Positions 17,548 to 27,076 are shown, counted from the stretch's first letter. The stretch: DNA of 64,000 bases from Pseudomonadales bacterium (GCA_019634925.1 JAHCAL010000005.1:62001-126000), one strand, 5' to 3'. A program made the numbers and translations. Notes: generated from the letters alone by a model not told the origin.

Positions 17548-19578
17548 CCCGACCGCCGCCCGCAGGGCTGTGCCCGGCGGATGTTCGCGCAGGATTCGCG
17601 CGACCAGTTCGCGGGCGCCGTGCAGGGAGAGGTGGTTGTCGTCCACGTACAGCGGGCCGTCCGCGGACCGGTAGCGACAGGTGCGGGTTGCCGGGTCACA
17701 GAAAGTACCTGCGGTGTCGAAGTAGCGCAGGTTGGGTGCATCGACGCGGGACCAGATCGCTTCGACCTGCTGGTTGCGTGCCTGGTATTCCTCCAGCGAG
17801 ACGAGCAGCGGCTGTGGAAGCTCGCCGTCGCCGAACATCAGCGCCTTGGCCAGCGCCTCCGGCACCCGCGAGTGATATTCCGGTACGCTCTTGACCACGA
17901 TGACCTGCTTGTCACGCAGAATTTCGAGGGTGCGCGCGAACGCGTGCGCAAACGCGGCGCTGTTGTCCGTATCGTCGGTACTGCTGGCGCCCTCGGTGTA
18001 GCGGGCTACCCGTGGATGCCCCCAGCGGGTCCCGGTCGTGTAGTTTGACCATTCGGCAACCAGGAGCACCGTGTGGATCGCCGGGTCCGCCGCAACGGCC
18101 TCCAGTGCGCGGGTCATGAGCGCGCGGCAGCGCGGATTACGGTCGGCGTCGGTGGTGCCGAATTCGTGCAGAGGCGCGCACCAGTGATCGTTCACCGGCA
18201 GGAGCGTCTGGTTGAGTTCGGCGCCACTGCCGTCCAGTGCATCGGTCAGCGCCGCCGCATGGCTGTCGCCGAGCACCGCATACCCGGGTGGCATCCCCGC
18301 GCGACCGATGGTGCAGGTCCGAGCAGCGCTCCCTTCGAGCACCGTGGCTACGTTGCTGCAGGGAATGGTGTTCCCGACGGGCGGCTTGCTCATCCGGGCG
18401 AGTTCCGGTCCGAAACGTTGCGGGAAGCCATCGGCGACATGCATGGTCAGCCCGACGGCCAGGAACAGGCTCGCGGTGCTGGCGGCAGCGGTCAGTACCT
18501 GGCGCTGCGTCAGGCGCGTGCGGCTGCGGAATGGCTGCTCGACGTAACGCCAGGTCAGGTAGGCCAGCCCCAGTGCGCACCCGGCCAAGAGCAGCATGGT
18601 GATGGCGCCAGGTTCCGTGAGGCTGCGCAGGCGCGCGAACGCGAAGAGCGGCTGGTGCCACAGGTAGGCGCTGTAGCTCAGCAGCCCGATTCCGACCAGC
18701 CAGCGTGCCGCGAGCAGGCGGCCGACCTGCGTCGTCTCGGTTCCAAAACGAATGACCAGGACCGTCCCCAGTACCGGCAGCAGTGCGTATGCGCCCGGGA
18801 ACGGGGTCGATCGGTCGTACAGGATCACCGCGGCGGCGATGGCGCCGAGCCCGACGAGGGCGAGGAGGTCGTTGCCTTTGCGCCGATCGCCCGCCACGCG
18901 ATGAAGGCGCAGGGCGATCAATGCGCCGGCGAGCAGTTCCCAGATGCGCGTAGGTGCCAGGTAGTAGGCGAACACGGGTGCCGCGTTCCAGCGGAACGCC
19001 TCGCCCGGTTCGGCAGGGTGCTGCAGGTTGCCGCCGAACTGCGCCAGGGCGAAGCTCGCGAGCGCGATCAGCACGACGGCCAGCGTGAGCCGGGCGATGC
19101 CGAAGCGCCACAGGACGACCATCAGAATCGGGAAGACCAGGTAGTACTGTTCTTCCACCGCCAGGCTCCAGGTGTGGAGCAGGGGCTTGGTCTCCGCAGC
19201 GGCGGAGAAATATCCGCTCTCCAGCCAGAACAGGATGTTGGACGAAAACAGCGTGGTCGCGAACACGCTGCGACCGAAGTCCCGGAGCTGGTCGGGGGTC
19301 ATCCACGCCCACGCAAACGGCACGCAGGCCACCATGACCACGAACAGTGCCGGTAGCAGCCGGCGCGCGCGGCGTTCATAGAACGAGGCAAATGAAAAGC
19401 GTCCGCCGGCGATCTCGGCGAGCAGGATGCCGGTGATCAGGTACCCGCTGATCACGAAGAAGACGTCCACGCCGACGTAGCCACCGGAGAATCCGGCGAA
19501 CCCGGCGTGGAACAGGATCACGGGGAGTACGGCGACGGCCCGCAGGCCGTCGATTTCCGGGCGATAGTGCTGCGACAT
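17539..19578 (-). CDS. Acyltransferase-3 membrane domain fused to periplasmic SGNH domain
   Basis: A 679-residue OafA-type protein. N-terminal motifs are RPEIDGLRAVAVLPVILFH, GGYVGVDVFFVISGYLITG and FYERRARRLLPALF; about ten membrane segments follow to residue ~375. The C-terminal part is SGNH-like: YAVLGDSHAAAL carries the nucleophile Ser and YVDDNHLSLHGA the late Asp-x-x-His. Such two-domain enzymes carry an acyl group across the membrane and O-acetylate surface glycans. It converges on the IorB-like gene and diverges from the polysaccharide operon starting at 19805, with 226 bases between the two starts. Confidence 0.92.
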   Translation of the reverse strand: MSQHYRPEIDGLRAVAVLPVILFHAGFAGFSGGYVGVDVFFVISGYLITGILLAEIAGGRFSFASFYERRARRLLPALFVVMVACVPFAWAWMTPDQLRDFGRSVFATTLFSSNILFWLESGYFSAAAETKPLLHTWSLAVEEQYYLVFPILMVVLWRFGIARLTLAVVLIALASFALAQFGGNLQHPAEPGEAFRWNAAPVFAYYLAPTRIWELLAGALIALRLHRVAGDRRKGNDLLALVGLGAIAAAVILYDRSTPFPGAYALLPVLGTVLVIRFGTETTQVGRLLAARWLVGIGLLSYSAYLWHQPLFAFARLRSLTEPGAITMLLLAGCALGLAYLTWRYVEQPFRSRTRLTQRQVLTAAASTASLFLAVGLTMHVADGFPQRFGPELARMSKPPVGNTIPCSNVATVLEGSAARTCTIGRAGMPPGYAVLGDSHAAALTDALDGSGAELNQTLLPVNDHWCAPLHEFGTTDADRNPRCRALMTRALEAVAADPAIHTVLLVAEWSNYTTGTRWGHPRVARYTEGASSTDDTDNSAAFAHAFARTLEILRDKQVIVVKSVPEYHSRVPEALAKALMFGDGELPQPLLVSLEEYQARNQQVEAIWSRVDAPNLRYFDTAGTFCDPATRTCRYRSADGPLYVDDNHLSLHGARELVARILREHPPGTALRAAVGSI

Positions 19579-19804
19579 GCGGGCATGCTAGCGGGAACGG
19601 TTCCTGCGGGGCGCCGAGGCTTGTGGCCGGACTGTAAGTTTTCCTTCCGGATCGCCGGGTTCGGCTGCGCGGGCGATCCGTGCGCGTGACCAATCCCATT
19701 ACATTGCTCACACACCCACCCCTGCCGGCACCGCTACCATGCCATGCTGCACATCCCGAATAGAATTTGGCGGAACCGCGCATGCCCAAGGGACAGGCTT
19801 TCTG

Positions 19805-20905
19805 ATGATTCGTACCGCCATAGTCGGCCTCGGCAAGATGGGCTTGTCCCATCTCGCGATCCTGCGGGCGCATCCCGAGGTGGAGCTCGTGGCCGCCTGC
19901 GACGGGCTCGGCTACCTCACCAACAGCCTCGAGCGTTACGCGGCACTCAAGTGCTACAACGACTTCGACGACATGCTTGCAAAGGAGACGCTCGACGCGA
20001 TCCTGATCGCCACCCCGTCGAAATCCCACGGAGCACTCGTGCGCAAGGCCATCGATTCGGGCCTGCACATCTTCTGCGAAAAGCCATTCGTGCTCGACCA
20101 TGCGGAAGGCGTCGGCCTGGTGGAACTCGCGGAGTCTCGCGGGCTGGTCACCCAGGTCGGATACCACTACCGGTTCGTGGCGACGTTCGGCGAGGCGGCA
20201 CGGCTGCTGCGGGCCGGTGCGCTCGGACGCGTGCATCACGTTCGCGCCGAAGCCTACGGACCGGTGGTGCTGCGCCCCAAGGGATCCACCTGGCGCTCCA
20301 ACCGCCAGGACGGCGGCGGCGTAGTCTACGACTACGCCTGCCATGCCATCGACCTGGTGCACTTCGTGGTTGGCGAGATCGGCGCCGTCAGCGGCGTCAT
20401 CCGCAACAGCGTCTTCTCGCGCGACGTCGACGACGAGGTCTACTGCTCGTTCAGCGCGGCGGACGGCATCTCCGGCCAGCTGTGCGTCAACTGGAGTGAC
20501 GAGAGCTGCCGCAAAATGACGACGCGGCTTTCGGTCTGGGGCGAGAACGGCAACATCAAGGTCGACCGCCAGGAATGCCAGGTTTACCTGCGCCAGCCGG
20601 TCGCGGCCTTTCCGGAACTCGTGAAGGGCTGGACGACGCTCAACATCACCGAGCTGCTGCCGCCGGAGTGGTACTACCTGCGCGGCGAGGAGTACTCGCG
20701 CCAGATCGACCAGTTCGTCCGCCGTGTCATGGCGCGCGAAGTGCGCGGCACCAATGACTTCCGCTCGGCACTGAGCACCGACCGGGTGGTCGCGATGATT
20801 CACGGCACGCTTGCGGACGGCGCCGCGGGGGAGTCCATGCAGCCTCCGCCACGCCGCGGCGCATTCGCGCGGCTGCGCCAGCGCCTGCTCGGGGGTGCGC
20901 GATGA
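19805..20905 (+). CDS. Gfo/Idh/MocA-family NAD(P)-dependent oxidoreductase
   Basis: A 366-residue sugar dehydrogenase. It has a Rossmann GLGKMG (residues 9-14), the conserved CEKPF (Lys93), QVGYHYRF, and DYACHAIDLVHFVVG. Members oxidise or reduce sugar or nucleotide-sugar hydroxyls. The frame is open from 19739, but the ATG at 19805 begins directly at the canonical MIRTAIVGLGK and is preferred. It is the first gene of a tightly packed operon and overlaps the next gene by ATGA, so it probably supplies or modifies a sugar for the glycan or acts with the unknown next protein. Confidence 0.88.
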   Translation: MIRTAIVGLGKMGLSHLAILRAHPEVELVAACDGLGYLTNSLERYAALKCYNDFDDMLAKETLDAILIATPSKSHGALVRKAIDSGLHIFCEKPFVLDHAEGVGLVELAESRGLVTQVGYHYRFVATFGEAARLLRAGALGRVHHVRAEAYGPVVLRPKGSTWRSNRQDGGGVVYDYACHAIDLVHFVVGEIGAVSGVIRNSVFSRDVDDEVYCSFSAADGISGQLCVNWSDESCRKMTTRLSVWGENGNIKVDRQECQVYLRQPVAAFPELVKGWTTLNITELLPPEWYYLRGEEYSRQIDQFVRRVMAREVRGTNDFRSALSTDRVVAMIHGTLADGAAGESMQPPPRRGAFARLRQRLLGGAR

Positions 20906-21768
20906 CCATGGACCGCGTGATCTTCGGCGACAACCAGTTCTTCGGCATCAATCACATGTCCGAGGAAAAGGCCCGGGCCCAGGCCATCCGCTTCCAGGAC
21001 ACCGCATCGATCATCGAGGTGCTGGATACCGCTTATGCCCAGGGTATCCGCACGTTCATGTGCACCACCCACGAACGCATGCCGGAGATCTGCGATCACT
21101 TCCGGGCGCACCGCGACCGGTATCCCGATTACCGGTTCTATCCCTGTATGCCGTACGCGCACAAATACGCCAACGCGGTGACGGAACTCGGCATGCTTGG
21201 TGCGCTGCGCAGCTTCCTGCCGGAGAGCGGTGTGCTCGGCACCCTGATCCAGGGCGGCAAGGCGCTGGCCACCTCGGACATCGAGTCGATCGGGCGCATG
21301 CTCGTGGATGCCGAGATGAAGATGTTCGCCGGGCTCAGCACGCCGGTGATCTTCATCCAGAACATCGTCACCGACCTGCTGCTGGGCCTCGGCATCAAGG
21401 ACGCGTTCCGGATCTTCAGCGACCATATCCGCACGCGCTACCAGGCAGAACCCGGGTTCATCACCATGAACGTCCCAATGCTGCTCGATGCGCTCGATGC
21501 GGTGGGTATCGAGAACCCGATCGTCTGCGCCAACATCAACAAGGCCGGCTTCCGGATGTCCGGCGGCGTGGCGCGCTACGAGGAGATCCTGCGTACGCGG
21601 CGCTTCAGGCCAATCGCGATGTCGATCTTTGCCTCCGGCGCGATTCCCGCGCGCGAGGCGGTCGCCTACGTCTGCGGGCTCGAGCAGGTCGAGTCGATCG
21701 TGTTCGGCGCGTCCAGCCGTCAGAACATCCAGCAGACCAGCGACCTGATCAGGCAGCTGAGTAAGTGA
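20902..21768 (+). CDS. Conserved protein of unknown function, possible TIM-barrel enzyme
   Basis: This 288-residue protein begins VIFGDNQFFGINHMSEEKA and ends with a SIVFGASSRQNIQQT segment. The alternation of short hydrophobic strands and amphipathic helices, the late FGAS near a possible phosphate-binding loop, and the order ending in a GLEQVESIVFGAS stretch are reminiscent of aldo-keto reductase or other TIM-barrel folds, but I cannot assign a family. There is no signal peptide. It starts in an ATGA overlap with the Gfo/Idh gene and is followed 3 bases later by the PssD-like gene, so it probably acts on the same sugar precursor in the cytoplasm. Confidence 0.7.
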   Translation: MTMDRVIFGDNQFFGINHMSEEKARAQAIRFQDTASIIEVLDTAYAQGIRTFMCTTHERMPEICDHFRAHRDRYPDYRFYPCMPYAHKYANAVTELGMLGALRSFLPESGVLGTLIQGGKALATSDIESIGRMLVDAEMKMFAGLSTPVIFIQNIVTDLLLGLGIKDAFRIFSDHIRTRYQAEPGFITMNVPMLLDALDAVGIENPIVCANINKAGFRMSGGVARYEEILRTRRFRPIAMSIFASGAIPAREAVAYVCGLEQVESIVFGASSRQNIQQTSDLIRQLSK

Positions 21769-21771
21769 ACG

Positions 21772-22245
21772 ATGAGCAAGCGCCCGTTCAGGTTCTGCGT
21801 CGGCGCCTCGTCCGGGGGGCACATGACCGAGTTGGCAGCCCTGCTCGCGCACCGTTCGCTGTGGCCGCTGCAGCCGAGCCTGTTCGTGAGTTCGCTCGCG
21901 CTCGGCAGCAATTCGATCCTGCCCGGTGTGCCGAGCCGCGTGATCGGGGAATGCGACCGCAACCAGCCGGCCAGGGCGATTGCCACGCTGTTCCGCTCGC
22001 TCGCCGTCGCGTGGCGCGAGCGGCCGGATCTGGTGGTGACCACCGGCTCGTTGCCGCTCGCGATCTTCAGCCTGGTGTGCCGGCTATTCGGCGCACGCAT
22101 CGTATGGATCGACAGCATTTCGCAGATCGACCGTATCTCGGTGAGCGGCAGGTTGGTCAAGCCGTTTGCGTACCGGTTCTTCGTGCAATGGCCGGAACTC
22201 GCCGAGCGCTATCCCGGCACCATCTATGCGGGAGAGCTCGCGTGA
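21772..22245 (+). CDS. PssD/Alg14-like glycosyltransferase subunit
   Basis: A 157-residue protein starting RFCVGASSGGHMTEL, with VVTTGSLPLAIF and ARIVWIDSIS, matching the Alg14/PssD family. In these two-part GT-B enzymes this half provides membrane anchoring and the acceptor side and recruits the catalytic Alg13-like half, which is the next gene. The stop overlaps the next GTG in GTGA (22242-22245), which fits production of a 1:1 complex. Confidence 0.87.
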   Translation: MSKRPFRFCVGASSGGHMTELAALLAHRSLWPLQPSLFVSSLALGSNSILPGVPSRVIGECDRNQPARAIATLFRSLAVAWRERPDLVVTTGSLPLAIFSLVCRLFGARIVWIDSISQIDRISVSGRLVKPFAYRFFVQWPELAERYPGTIYAGELA

Positions 22246-22748
22246 TCTTCCTCACCGTCGGCAGCGCGCTGCCGTTCGATCGGCTGGTCGAGATGGTCGA
22301 TCGCGCGGTGGGCGACGGCGTGGTCAGGGAGGAGGTGTTTGCGCAGGTCGGCGCCGGGCGCTATCGGCCGCTGCACTGCGAGTTCGTCGATTTCCTGGCG
22401 CGGCCGGAATACGAGGCGCGCTTCGCACAGGCGTCGGCCGTGGTCAGTCACGCGGGAATCGGCACCATCGCCACCGCACTCAAAGCCGGCAAGCCCATCA
22501 TGGTCATGCCGCGCAAGAAGGTGCACGGTGAACTCGTGGACGATCACCAGGCGCTCACCGCAGAACGCTTCGCCGCGCTCGGCCACGTACTGGCGTTCTC
22601 CACCCGCGCGGAATTCGAGGCCGGCATGCGCCGGTTGCCGGGTTTCGTGCCGGCGCCCCGGCATGCCAACGCCGAGGGAGTCGCCCGCGCGATCGGCACG
22701 CTTCTGAATCAACTATGCCCTGCGGACATGGGGAACATGCAGCCATGA
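22242..22748 (+). CDS. PssE/Alg13-like glycosyltransferase catalytic subunit
   Basis: A 168-residue protein beginning IFLTVGSALPFDRL and containing VVSHAGIGTIATALKAGKPIMVMPR, the donor-nucleotide-binding signature of Alg13/PssE proteins. With the preceding PssD-like subunit it would add a sugar to a lipid-linked intermediate. The GTG at 22242 overlaps the upstream stop and begins precisely at the family N-terminus; upstream in-frame codons belong to the pssD-like shadow. It overlaps the next gene in ATGA (22745-22748). Confidence 0.88.
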   Translation: MIFLTVGSALPFDRLVEMVDRAVGDGVVREEVFAQVGAGRYRPLHCEFVDFLARPEYEARFAQASAVVSHAGIGTIATALKAGKPIMVMPRKKVHGELVDDHQALTAERFAALGHVLAFSTRAEFEAGMRRLPGFVPAPRHANAEGVARAIGTLLNQLCPADMGNMQP

Positions 22749-23686
22749 CCAGAAACTACCTGCTCATCACGCCGTGTCGCGACGAAGCGGCCTACCTGCA
22801 GTCGACCATCGACAGCGTGGGCAGTCAGACGGTACTACCCCGCAAGTGGGTGATCGTCGATGACGGCTCCACAGATGCGACGCCGGAGATACTCGCCCGC
22901 GCCGCGGCCAAGTACCCGTTCATCCAGGTGGTGCGACGCGAGGACCGCGGACGCCGCTCGGTGGGCCCGGGCGTGGTGGACGCCTTCTACGCCGGCCTTG
23001 CCGTGGTTGACATCGACGCGTACGACTACGTCTGCAAACTCGATGGAGACCTCGAGTTCGGACCGCGCTACTTCGAGCGGCTGATGGAGGTCATGGAATC
23101 CGACCCAGGCCTCGGCAATCTCTCGGGCAAGCTGTTTCTGCGCTACGGCGATGAACTCGTGGAGGAGCGTCTGCGGGACGACAATGCGATGGGGCCGGCC
23201 AAGTTCTACCGGGTGGCCTGCTTCAAGGACATGGGCGGCTTCGTGCGGCAGGTCAGCTGGGACGGCATCGACGGGCACCTGTGCCGCATGCACGGCTGGG
23301 TACCCGCGGCGATCGACGAGGAGGAACTGCAGGTGATCCACCTGCGGCGGATGGGTTCGAGTGAGATCAGTTTCTGGGAAGGCCGGCTCCGGTGGGGCAG
23401 GGGCAAGTACTTCATGGGCTCGCGCTTCTATTACGTATTCGTGATCGCCATCTACCGCATGTTCGAGCGCCCCTATGTGATCAGCGGAATCGGAATCCTG
23501 GTGGGGTACTTGAGGGCGCTGTGGAAGCAGGAATCCCGCTACGAGAACCCGGAGTACCTGCGATTCTTCCGACGCTACGAGTTCCAGTCGGTATTCCTCG
23601 GTCGCGAGCGCACCATGCGCAAGTTCAACGACGAAGCGCGCGCGCGCCGTGCTGGCGATGCGCTGGCCGGCCCGGTGCCCGGCTGA
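22745..23686 (+). CDS. GT2 glycosyltransferase
   Basis: A 313-residue family 2 glycosyltransferase with LITPCRDEAAYL, VDDGSTDATPE and the metal-binding KLDGDLEFG, then SWDGIDGHLCRMHGW in the acceptor region. A hydrophobic stretch near residues 225-250 may anchor it to the membrane. The ATG at 22745 forms an ATGA overlap with the PssE-like gene; the ATG 30 bases upstream would lie inside that gene. Donor and acceptor sugars are unknown. Confidence 0.88.
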   Translation: MTRNYLLITPCRDEAAYLQSTIDSVGSQTVLPRKWVIVDDGSTDATPEILARAAAKYPFIQVVRREDRGRRSVGPGVVDAFYAGLAVVDIDAYDYVCKLDGDLEFGPRYFERLMEVMESDPGLGNLSGKLFLRYGDELVEERLRDDNAMGPAKFYRVACFKDMGGFVRQVSWDGIDGHLCRMHGWVPAAIDEEELQVIHLRRMGSSEISFWEGRLRWGRGKYFMGSRFYYVFVIAIYRMFERPYVISGIGILVGYLRALWKQESRYENPEYLRFFRRYEFQSVFLGRERTMRKFNDEARARRAGDALAGPVPG

Positions 23687-23695
23687 GCAACGACC

Positions 23696-24403
23696 GTGGC
23701 CACCGCGGTGCTCGTCCTGACCGGATTGCTGCTGTTCATGGTCGGCACCATCTACCTCCTGCCGCAGGCGTACCGTCTGCTGCAGGTCCGGCGCTGGAAT
23801 CGGCAGCGTGGGCTGCTAGCGCTCACCTATGACGATGGCCCGGATCCGGTCACCACGCCGGCACTGCTCGACCTGCTCGACGAACTGGGCGCACCAGCGA
23901 CGTTCTACCTCACCGGCTTCCGTGCCGAGGGCTGCCCGGAGGTCATCGAGCGGCTGCGCGGCAGCCGCCACGAACTCGGCACCCACGCACACTTCCACTG
24001 GCATGGCTGGCGAATCTCGCCGCTGCGTGAATACCGGAACGCCATGGCGGGGTACCGGACACTGGCCGGCGTCGTGGCGCCGGATGCACCGTTCCGCCCG
24101 ACCTTCGGCAAGATCACGCTGCCGACCCTGCTCGGCATGTGGCGCCGCGGCCGCCGGGTCGACTGGTGGAGCATTCCCACCAATGACACGGACGACGAGT
24201 TCGAGGATCCAGGCAGGCTGGCCCGTTCGATCCTCGATCGCGGCAAGACCGTGGTGCTGATGCACTGCCACCATGACGAACCGCACCGCCGCGCCTTCAT
24301 ACTCGCCACGACGCGCGCACTGGTCGAACAGGCGCGCGAACGGCGGATCGAGCTCGTGACCATGGCCGGGCTCACGACACGTCTCGCGAGCGCCGCGCCG
24401 TGA
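23696..24403 (+). CDS. Polysaccharide deacetylase (NodB-like), membrane anchored
   Basis: A 235-residue protein with one N-terminal membrane segment (residues 2-22) and a NodB domain: TYDDGPD (Asp46, Asp47) and GTHAHFHWH, which supplies the metal His pair (H97, H101), then a late VLMHCHHD. It would remove N- or O-acetyl groups from a glycan or a lipid-linked sugar. The start is GTG 23696. It lies 9 bases after the GT2 gene and shares a GTGA overlap with the next GT2. The domain is short and lacks an obvious final motif, so activity is likely but not certain. Confidence 0.83.
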   Translation: MATAVLVLTGLLLFMVGTIYLLPQAYRLLQVRRWNRQRGLLALTYDDGPDPVTTPALLDLLDELGAPATFYLTGFRAEGCPEVIERLRGSRHELGTHAHFHWHGWRISPLREYRNAMAGYRTLAGVVAPDAPFRPTFGKITLPTLLGMWRRGRRVDWWSIPTNDTDDEFEDPGRLARSILDRGKTVVLMHCHHDEPHRRAFILATTRALVEQARERRIELVTMAGLTTRLASAAP

Positions 24404-25377
24404 TACCCGGGCTCGCGATCGTGGCGATCGGCCGCAATGAAGGTGAGCGACTGGAACGCTGCCTGCGTTCGGCGCTGCGCGATGCCGGGTTGGTCGTATA
24501 CGTGGATTCTGGGTCAACGGACGGCTCGGTGGCGCTCGCGGAGGGCCTGGGCGTGCAGGTCGTGAAGCTCGACATGTCCGTGCCGTTCACTGCGGCCCGG
24601 GCGCGCAATGCCGGTTACCGGGCTGCGCTGCAGGCGGACCCGGACCTGCGCTACATCCAGTTCGTCGACGGCGACTGTGAACTGGTGGCGGGATGGTTGG
24701 CCGAGGCCGCGGCATTCCTGGATGGCGCACCGAAGGTCGGGGCGGTGACCGGGCGGCGCAGGGAGCGATTTCCGGAACGCTCGCCCTACAACGAGTTGTG
24801 TGACATGGAGTGGGCGGTACGCCCCGGCGCATCCAACTACTTCGGCGGCGACGTAATGATCCGTACTAGCGCCCTTGTCGGCGCCGGTGGGTATCGGGAT
24901 TCGCTGATCGCCGGCGAGGAACCGGAGCTGGCCTTGCGGATGCGCAGGCTGGGGTGGGCCATACACGTGCTGGATCGGGACATCACGCTGCACGATGCGA
25001 ACATGCTGCGCTTCCGACAGTGGTGGTTGCGCATGAAGCGCAGCGGTTATGCCTATGCGGAGGGTGCCTGGCTGCACGGCGCGGGACCTGAACGGCATTG
25101 GGTGTGGCGTTCACTTCAGGCCTGGCTCTGGGTACCGGGCCCGCTGCTGATGATGGTGCTCGCCGTATGGGCCTTCGGGTTGTCTGGTTTCCTGGTGCTG
25201 GGTATCTATCCGGCACAATTCGTCAGGTTGTTTGCGAAATCGGATCTGACGGGACGCAGGCGGGTACTGTCAGCCTTGTCCAATACCCTGGTGCGGTTCC
25301 CGGAGTTTGCCGGACAGCTGCATTACCTGGGGAGTCTCGCGTGCGGGGGGGGCGCGAGTCTGATCGAGTATAAGTGA
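24400..25377 (+). CDS. GT2 glycosyltransferase with C-terminal membrane segments
   Basis: A 325-residue family 2 enzyme: AIVAIGRNEGERL, YVDSGSTDGS, FVDGDCEL (the DxD), and GEEPELALRMRRLGW. Two hydrophobic segments at about residues 240-275 suggest membrane attachment. The GTG start overlaps the deacetylase stop. It closes the seven-gene packed block 19805-25377; a 127-base gap precedes the Wzz-like gene, and an unverified CATAAT-like sequence lies within it. Confidence 0.87.
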   Translation: MIPGLAIVAIGRNEGERLERCLRSALRDAGLVVYVDSGSTDGSVALAEGLGVQVVKLDMSVPFTAARARNAGYRAALQADPDLRYIQFVDGDCELVAGWLAEAAAFLDGAPKVGAVTGRRRERFPERSPYNELCDMEWAVRPGASNYFGGDVMIRTSALVGAGGYRDSLIAGEEPELALRMRRLGWAIHVLDRDITLHDANMLRFRQWWLRMKRSGYAYAEGAWLHGAGPERHWVWRSLQAWLWVPGPLLMMVLAVWAFGLSGFLVLGIYPAQFVRLFAKSDLTGRRRVLSALSNTLVRFPEFAGQLHYLGSLACGGGASLIEYK

Positions 25378-25504
25378 GCTCGGGCTCCCTGCTCCCGGTT
25401 TGTGGCTACCTTGTATTGGCGGCGTCCAACGGTGGCGGCCGCGTGCATAATTACACGTTGCAGCAGCGCCAATCGGCCTGACGCCGACCCACCGGTGAAA
25501 GCAG

Positions 25505-27076
25505 ATGAATGAAGTGCTCGAACAACTGATCCAGATGATTCGCAGCGCCTGGCGTTTTCGCTGGTGGGCGCTCGGTGTCGCCTGGCTGAGCAGCATCGCT
25601 GGCTGGGGCCTAGTGGCGACTCAGAAGGATCTATACGAGGCCACTGCGCGCGTTTACGTCAATACCGCTTCGCAGTTACGCATGCTCCTTGATGACCAGA
25701 TCGTGGAACCAAACGTCGAGGATCAGCTTCGGCTGGTGCGAGAGGCACTGCTTGGGAGGCCACAGCTGGAAAGGATTGCTAGAGAAACAGGACTGGCGGA
25801 AGGCGTAGTCGGAAACGAAGCTATGCAGATGCTGGTCGACCAGCTTGCTGCGCGCATCCAGATTATCAGCGGATCGGACCTGGCTCCGCCGCGCTGGGGC
25901 GTTCAGCGCACCGATGACACGTACACCATCCTCTATCACCATAATGAGCGTGACATGGCGGTTTCCGTGGTTACAAAGCTCCTGAATGTTTTCGTCGAGG
26001 ACACGATTGGCGGTAAACGGACGAGCTCGCAAGCGGCGGGGGACTTCCTGCTCCGGCAGATACGAGAGTACGAGCAGCGCCTGCGGTTCGCGGAAGAAGC
26101 GCTTGCCGCGTTCAACCAGCGAAACTTCGAGCGACTGCCAAGTATGCAGGGGGGCTACTTCCAGCGATTGCAGACTTCGATCGAGGAACTGGAGAATGCG
26201 CGGCAGCGGCTTCGCCTTGCGCAGTCGCGTCTGAACAGCATAGAACAGCAAATCCGTGGCGAGGTTCCTCGTGCAGGCGCGTCCGGGCAGTCAGATCCCA
26301 CCAGCATCGAGGCCCGCATCCAGGAAAACGAAGCTCGGCTGGATGACCTCCGTTTACGCTACACGGAGAACCATCCGGACGTCATCGCGGCCCGCGAAAT
26401 CGTGGACCAGTTGCGGGCCAGGCAGGCGCGTGAGCTGGCGGAGCTGCAGGAGCTGGGCGGCCAGGCGCCATCGTCGAACAATCCTGTCCTACAGGCCCTA
26501 CAGATCGCGCGTAACGAAGTCCAGATGGAGATTGCGACGCTGCAAGCTGACGTGCGGGATCGGGAAGGGCGGGTAGAACGCCTGCGGAGCCTCCTCACCG
26601 AAGGGCCGGAGGTCGAAGCAGAACTCGCCCAACTCAACCGCGACTACGAGGTGATCCAGGCCCACTACCGTTCACTGCTCAACAGTCTCGAACGCGAGAA
26701 ACTGAGTCGCGAAGTACTCGAGAGCGAGTCGATCGACTTCCGGATCATCAATCCACCCACAGCCGGGCTCGGCCCGGTAGCGCCGAATCGGACGCTGCTC
26801 CTTATGATTGTTCTCGTCGGCAGTCTGGGATTGGGCGCCGGGGTTGCCTGGCTTTTGAGCCAGATCAAAGGTGTCTATCAAGATCCTACTAGCTTGGAAC
26901 TCGCGACCCAGTTGCCAGTGCTCGGATCCATCACTCGATTTCTCACGGCAGATCAACGATCTATACACATTCGGTCATACATCCAGTTCGCTGGTGCAAC
27001 GATAGGTCTGCTGATTGCGAACGTCGTCATCATTGGCATAGAGGTTGTAGGTCCCGGCATCCGGGCTCTCGTGTAG
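25505..27076 (+). CDS. Wzz-type chain-length determinant, PEP-CTERM/XrtA-associated type
   Basis: A 523-residue inner-membrane protein. A first membrane segment lies at about 18-37, followed by a periplasmic Wzz domain with long coiled coils (about 170-420, rich in Glu, Arg and Gln), the proline motif INPPTAGLGPVAPNRT before a second segment at about 425-450, and a third hydrophobic stretch near the C-terminus. It controls polymer length with the Wzy-like protein. The length and architecture resemble the chain-length proteins of exosortase-linked EPS loci, but no exosortase occurs here. There is no tyrosine kinase domain on the protein. Confidence 0.88.
   Translation: MNEVLEQLIQMIRSAWRFRWWALGVAWLSSIAGWGLVATQKDLYEATARVYVNTASQLRMLLDDQIVEPNVEDQLRLVREALLGRPQLERIARETGLAEGVVGNEAMQMLVDQLAARIQIISGSDLAPPRWGVQRTDDTYTILYHHNERDMAVSVVTKLLNVFVEDTIGGKRTSSQAAGDFLLRQIREYEQRLRFAEEALAAFNQRNFERLPSMQGGYFQRLQTSIEELENARQRLRLAQSRLNSIEQQIRGEVPRAGASGQSDPTSIEARIQENEARLDDLRLRYTENHPDVIAAREIVDQLRARQARELAELQELGGQAPSSNNPVLQALQIARNEVQMEIATLQADVRDREGRVERLRSLLTEGPEVEAELAQLNRDYEVIQAHYRSLLNSLEREKLSREVLESESIDFRIINPPTAGLGPVAPNRTLLLMIVLVGSLGLGAGVAWLLSQIKGVYQDPTSLELATQLPVLGSITRFLTADQRSIHIRSYIQFAGATIGLLIANVVIIGIEVVGPGIRALV

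Noticed and set aside
18073..19356. A 427-codon + strand frame opposite the acyltransferase/SGNH gene
   Set aside because: Low-complexity Gln/Glu/Arg-rich translation with no domain; antisense shadow.
25505..27076. An exosortase/PEP-CTERM system, suggested by the Wzz-type protein
   Set aside because: No exosortase gene or PEP-CTERM tail was seen on the secreted proteins in this window, so only the Wzz resemblance is retained.
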